DNA of 64,000 bases from Parachlamydiales bacterium (GTDB taxonomy: Bacteria > Chlamydiota > Chlamydiia > Chlamydiales > Rhabdochlamydiaceae), in contig JAHFTQ010000011.1 of the NCBI GenBank assembly GCA_023265455.1, positions 1-64,000 of the forward strand, in the 5' to 3' direction. Below the pieces are notes generated by a model. It was not told where the DNA came from. It saw only the letters and a list, made by a program, of their open reading frames with translations, and searched no databases. This document shows positions 63,901 to 64,000 of the stretch, one piece after another. How positions within the stretch are numbered: the stretch's first letter is position 1; every line of letters starts with the position of its first letter. Position numbers and translations under genes: made by a program.

Positions 63901-64000
63901 TGTTAAATGTACCGCTACTCAGAGTCATCGTTGAAGTATTAGCAATTTGATTTGCTGCATTGAGCGTAAGAGTGCCCCCGTTGATCAAAATATCACCTGC
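54962..64000 (-). CDS. Giant repeat autotransporter (type V secretion), N-terminus outside the window
   Basis: The minus-strand frame is open from base 64000 to the stop at 54962, over 3,000 codons, so the signal peptide is not seen. The C-terminal about 280 residues form an autotransporter beta-barrel (HFWIAPLFEQSYQQKKGEELGW through FSFLINCPF, ending in Phe), preceded by a linker with LQLLSREKLASALNQMQPSLF. The passenger first shows at least twelve repeats of 172-178 residues (TLTLNAANQIANTS...), then four to five repeats of about 50-60 residues with the autotransporter-associated strand motif (GGTTVSAGVLQGNT). These build a long beta-helix at the cell surface, probably for adhesion. Antisense frames inside the repeats are shadows. 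Confidence 0.94.
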   Translation of the reverse strand, partial: AGDILINGGTLTLNAANQIANTSTMTLSSGTFNMAGNAETITTLLFQGGSVSSSGTTLTLTSGITALNMRNTTFGENLALTGGGSVVFDSTNNGTAVISGNLDLGGSTTTFNIADGTAATDMSLNGVVSNGGITKITAGRLELTGTGANTFAGTTTVSAGELLLNKTSGTNAVSGDVLINGGTLTLNATNQIANTSVMTLSSGTFNMAGNAETLASLTYQAGTVSQGGATLTLAGAGTVLTMRNVAISGNIALAGGSVAFDSTNNGTAIISGNLDLGGSTTVFNIADGSAATDMSLSGIVSNGGVTKTSAGRLELAGTSTNTFTGTTTVSAGELFLNKTAGINAISGDVLINGGTLTLNAANQIANTSAMTLSSGTFNMVGNAETLASLNYQAGTVSQGGATLTLAGVGTVLTMRNTTLSGNITLAGGGIAFDSTNNGTASISGNIDLGGATTVFNIVDGAAATDMSLSGIISNGGVTKTSAGRLELAGASANTFTGTTTVSAGELFLNKTAGIHAVSGDVLINGGTLTLNAPNQIANTSVVTLSSGTFNMAGNAETLAGLTYQAGTFSQGGAPLTLAGAGTVLTMRNVAISGNVALAGGSVAFDSTNNGTASISGNLDLGGSTTIFDIANGTAATDMSLSGIVSNGGVTKASAGRLELTGASANTFTGTTTVSAGELFLNKTAGMNAIPGDILISGGTLTLNAANQIANTSVVTLSSGTFNMAGNAETITSFLFQGGSASSSSATLTLTSGTTALNMRNTTFGENLALIGGGSIVFDSTNNGTAVISGNLDLGGSTTTFNIADGAAATDMSLSGVVSNGGVTKTSAGRLELTGVSANTFTGTTMVSAGELFLNKTAGMNAIPGDILISGGTLTLNAANQIANTSVVTLSSGTFNMVGNAETLASLTYQAGTFSQGGATLTLAGASTVLTMRNVAISGNIALTGGGSVVFDNTNNGTASISGNLDLGGSTATFNIADGTAATDMSLSGVVSNGGVTKTSAGRLELAGVSANTFTGTTTVSAGELFLNKTAGMNAIPGDILISGGTLTLNAANQIANTSVVTLSSGTFNMAGNAETLASLTYQAGTFSQGGATLMLAGASTALTMRNVVISGNLALTGGGSVVFDNTNNGTASISGNLDLGGSTTTFNIADGTAATDMLLGGIISNGGITKTSAGRLELTGTGANTFTGTTTVSAGELFLNKTSGNALPGDVLINGGTLTLNAPNQIVNTSVMTLSSGEFDMDGNTEIVASLNYQAGVLSQGGATLILTGAGTALTMRNVALAGHIVLTGGGSVAFDSTNNGTASISGNLDLGGSPTTFDIADGTAATDMSLSGVVSNGGITKISSGRLELAGASANTFTGTTTVSAGELFLNKTAGINAVSGDVLINGGTLILNAANQIVNTSTMTLSSGTFNMAGNAETLASLTYQAGTFSQGGATLTLAGAGTALTVRNVAISGNIALAGGGIAFDSTNNGTATISGNLDLGGATTTFNIADGSAATDMALSGIISNGGVTKTSSGRLELTGTSANTFAGTTTVSAGELFLNKTAGINAIAGDILIDGGTLILNAANQIANTSVMILSSGTFNMAGNAETITSLLFQGGSASSSGATLTLTSGTTALNMRNTTFGENLALIGGGSVVFDSANNGTAVISGNLDLGGVTTTFDIANGSAATDMSLSGIVSNGGITKISAGRLELSGTGANTFAGTTTVSAGELLLNKTAGVSAVSGDVLINGGTLTLNAANQIANTSMMTLSSGTFSMAGNAETLARFNYQAGTLSQGGATLTLVGSGTALTMRNVAIFGNIALTGGGSVVFDNTNNGTAIVSGNFDLGGVLTTFDVANGSAATDLSLSGIVSNGGITKISAGRLEFAGTSANLFTGMTTVSAGELFLNKNAGLNAIPGDVLINGGTLTLNAANQIANTSTVTLSSGTFNMAGNAETLARLNYQAGTLSQGGATLTLAGAGIALTMRDTTISDNIVLAGGGIAFDSTNNGTATLSGNLDLGGSTTTFDIANGTAATDMLLSGIISNGGITKISPGQLELAGAGTNTFTGTTTVGAGELFLNKPAGTNAVTGDVLINGGTLTLNAANQISNTSAVTLSSGTFNMAGNAETLASFNYQAGTLNQGGATLTLAGPGPTLTMRNVAISGNIALTGGGDIVFDNTNNGAATISGNLDLGGSTTTVNIADGSMAIDGIISNGAVIKIGSGTLAHSGMNTYMGGTTVNGGRLIVSSDEHLGDPSGSLTLGTATLQTHGSLSSSRSINIVGASTIDTYSNDVLLQGDATGGGSLFKQNAGTLTLRGSNGYTGGTTVAGGILKGDTTSLQGSIFNQTTVIFDQAMAGTYAGVLSGGGSVIKTNAGTLILTGANNYSGGTTVSAGVLQGNTTSLQGDIFNQAAVVFDQAVTDTYAGVITGTGSVTKQNGGTLIFSAEHHYSGGTVVSAGVLQGNTRSLQGNIQNLAALVFQQNDPGAYAGTLTGTGVLIKEGDASLTLSGSVSQSMTLVNLGELNVNGTLTSSVLVASSAMVGGTGTVVGSITNQGKVAPGNSIGTLTVQGDYLQAASSTLEIEISPMASSLLQVSGNVTLQPGTVLEIVPEAGVYKDGTIYTFLTTGGAVSGQFSEIVVPFTCLSGSSALVYSPDRIQLILCIAPFSQLVAKGNAGAVASVLDKLTNPSPDLQRIIGRLQLLSREKLASALNQMQPSLFKATTILQQNAVTLASLCISQRLQNNYLPCKDPDQKPAHFWIAPLFEQSYQQKKGEELGWQGQTEMILAGGDYGWGETFYAGAALGYAANQIHWKDVKSKGHFQSYLGQLYGSWVSRSVYINTILSAGSNHLSESRNIQFPGFNRTARHHQNAPFVQADAEVGGLLTLGRGQIRPFGNLSYLYIDEKSYSERGANSLNLEVKDCKNQFLRSELGINFSGCFTAQNSRWIPEVKCSWVRENRLENKKFTARFRGTTPYFTVKGLYPSRNLLSLGAALTFQKLLGLKSVSLFYSSQMAHRYFDQSFSFLINCPF
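57770..63980 (-). repeat. Tandem 516/519-bp repeat array in the autotransporter passenger
   Basis: Marker positions (start of the reverse of INGG) lie at 63980, 63461, 62945, 62429, 61913, 61394, 60875, 60359, 59840, 59324, 58805, 58286 and 57770, giving twelve intervals of 516 or 519 bp, all multiples of three. A variant of the central part (SSSGATLTLTSG with NMRNTTFGENLAL) appears at about 63770, 61700 and 59115, that is every fourth or fifth unit, showing that blocks of several units were duplicated. Units around 60800-61400 are almost identical. Confidence 0.92.

Noticed and set aside
54962..64000. CRISPR array or satellite DNA
   Set aside because: The repeats are hundreds of bases long, stay in frame and encode a beta-helix passenger; there are no short repeat-spacer units.

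Overview
The window looks like a piece of a chlamydial chromosome, most likely from an environmental (amoeba-associated, 'Chlamydia-like') family and not from Chlamydia itself. Supporting signs are an ATP/ADP-type nucleotide transporter, a signal peptidase I with the long insertion seen in chlamydiae, a chlamydia-like tmRNA, a BTB-domain remnant of the kind expanded in amoeba symbionts, an autotransporter, and several membrane-anchored proteins of unknown function with Inc-like paired hydrophobic segments. The family assignment is inference; no rRNA is present to settle it.

Layout. 1-6958: a LysR regulator cut by the window edge, a divergent nucleotide transporter, a convergent AAA-ATPase/nuclease-like protein, then an NfeD-flotillin-Ntn hydrolase operon. 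7007-16260: two tandem small secreted proteins, a membrane protein with repeated PEX5-like motifs, a complete OMF-EmrA-EmrB efflux operon on the minus strand, an Inc-like protein, and two related GT-B-like proteins flanking a hotdog thioesterase. 16271-21659: a long palindrome, an 828-residue duplicated protein, two small genes, and an IscB nuclease with its upstream omega (HEARO) RNA, intact but without a transposase. 21660-34368: two exported or cytosolic proteins, signal peptidase I, three tandem paralogous membrane-anchored helical-repeat proteins, IleS and a small membrane protein.

34612-47560 is the accessory core. It starts with a complete tmRNA gene (ssrA). A second, 5'-truncated tmRNA copy lies exactly 2,940 bp downstream. 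Five shorter, progressively decayed copies of the tmRNA 3' end follow, each next to a hairpin terminator. They cut the region into six cargo cassettes: HEPN-MNT toxin-antitoxin/haloalkane dehalogenase/GNAT/BTB remnant; RhuM/hemerythrin; zinc-ribbon FAD monooxygenase/Dus; a VOC protein; a small alpha/beta protein; and CMD/PhzF/TetR/AhpD genes and debris. Cassettes 2-5 are all oriented against ssrA. I read this as a layered record of repeated integration at the ssrA tail. No integrase is visible.

47782-64000: a Coa1-like membrane protein and a HAD phosphatase, two small conserved proteins, a secreted right-handed beta-helix protein, a probable outer-membrane barrel, a DUF4143 ATPase, and a giant autotransporter (more than 3,000 residues, running off the right edge) built from at least twelve units of about 172 residues with a higher-order pattern.
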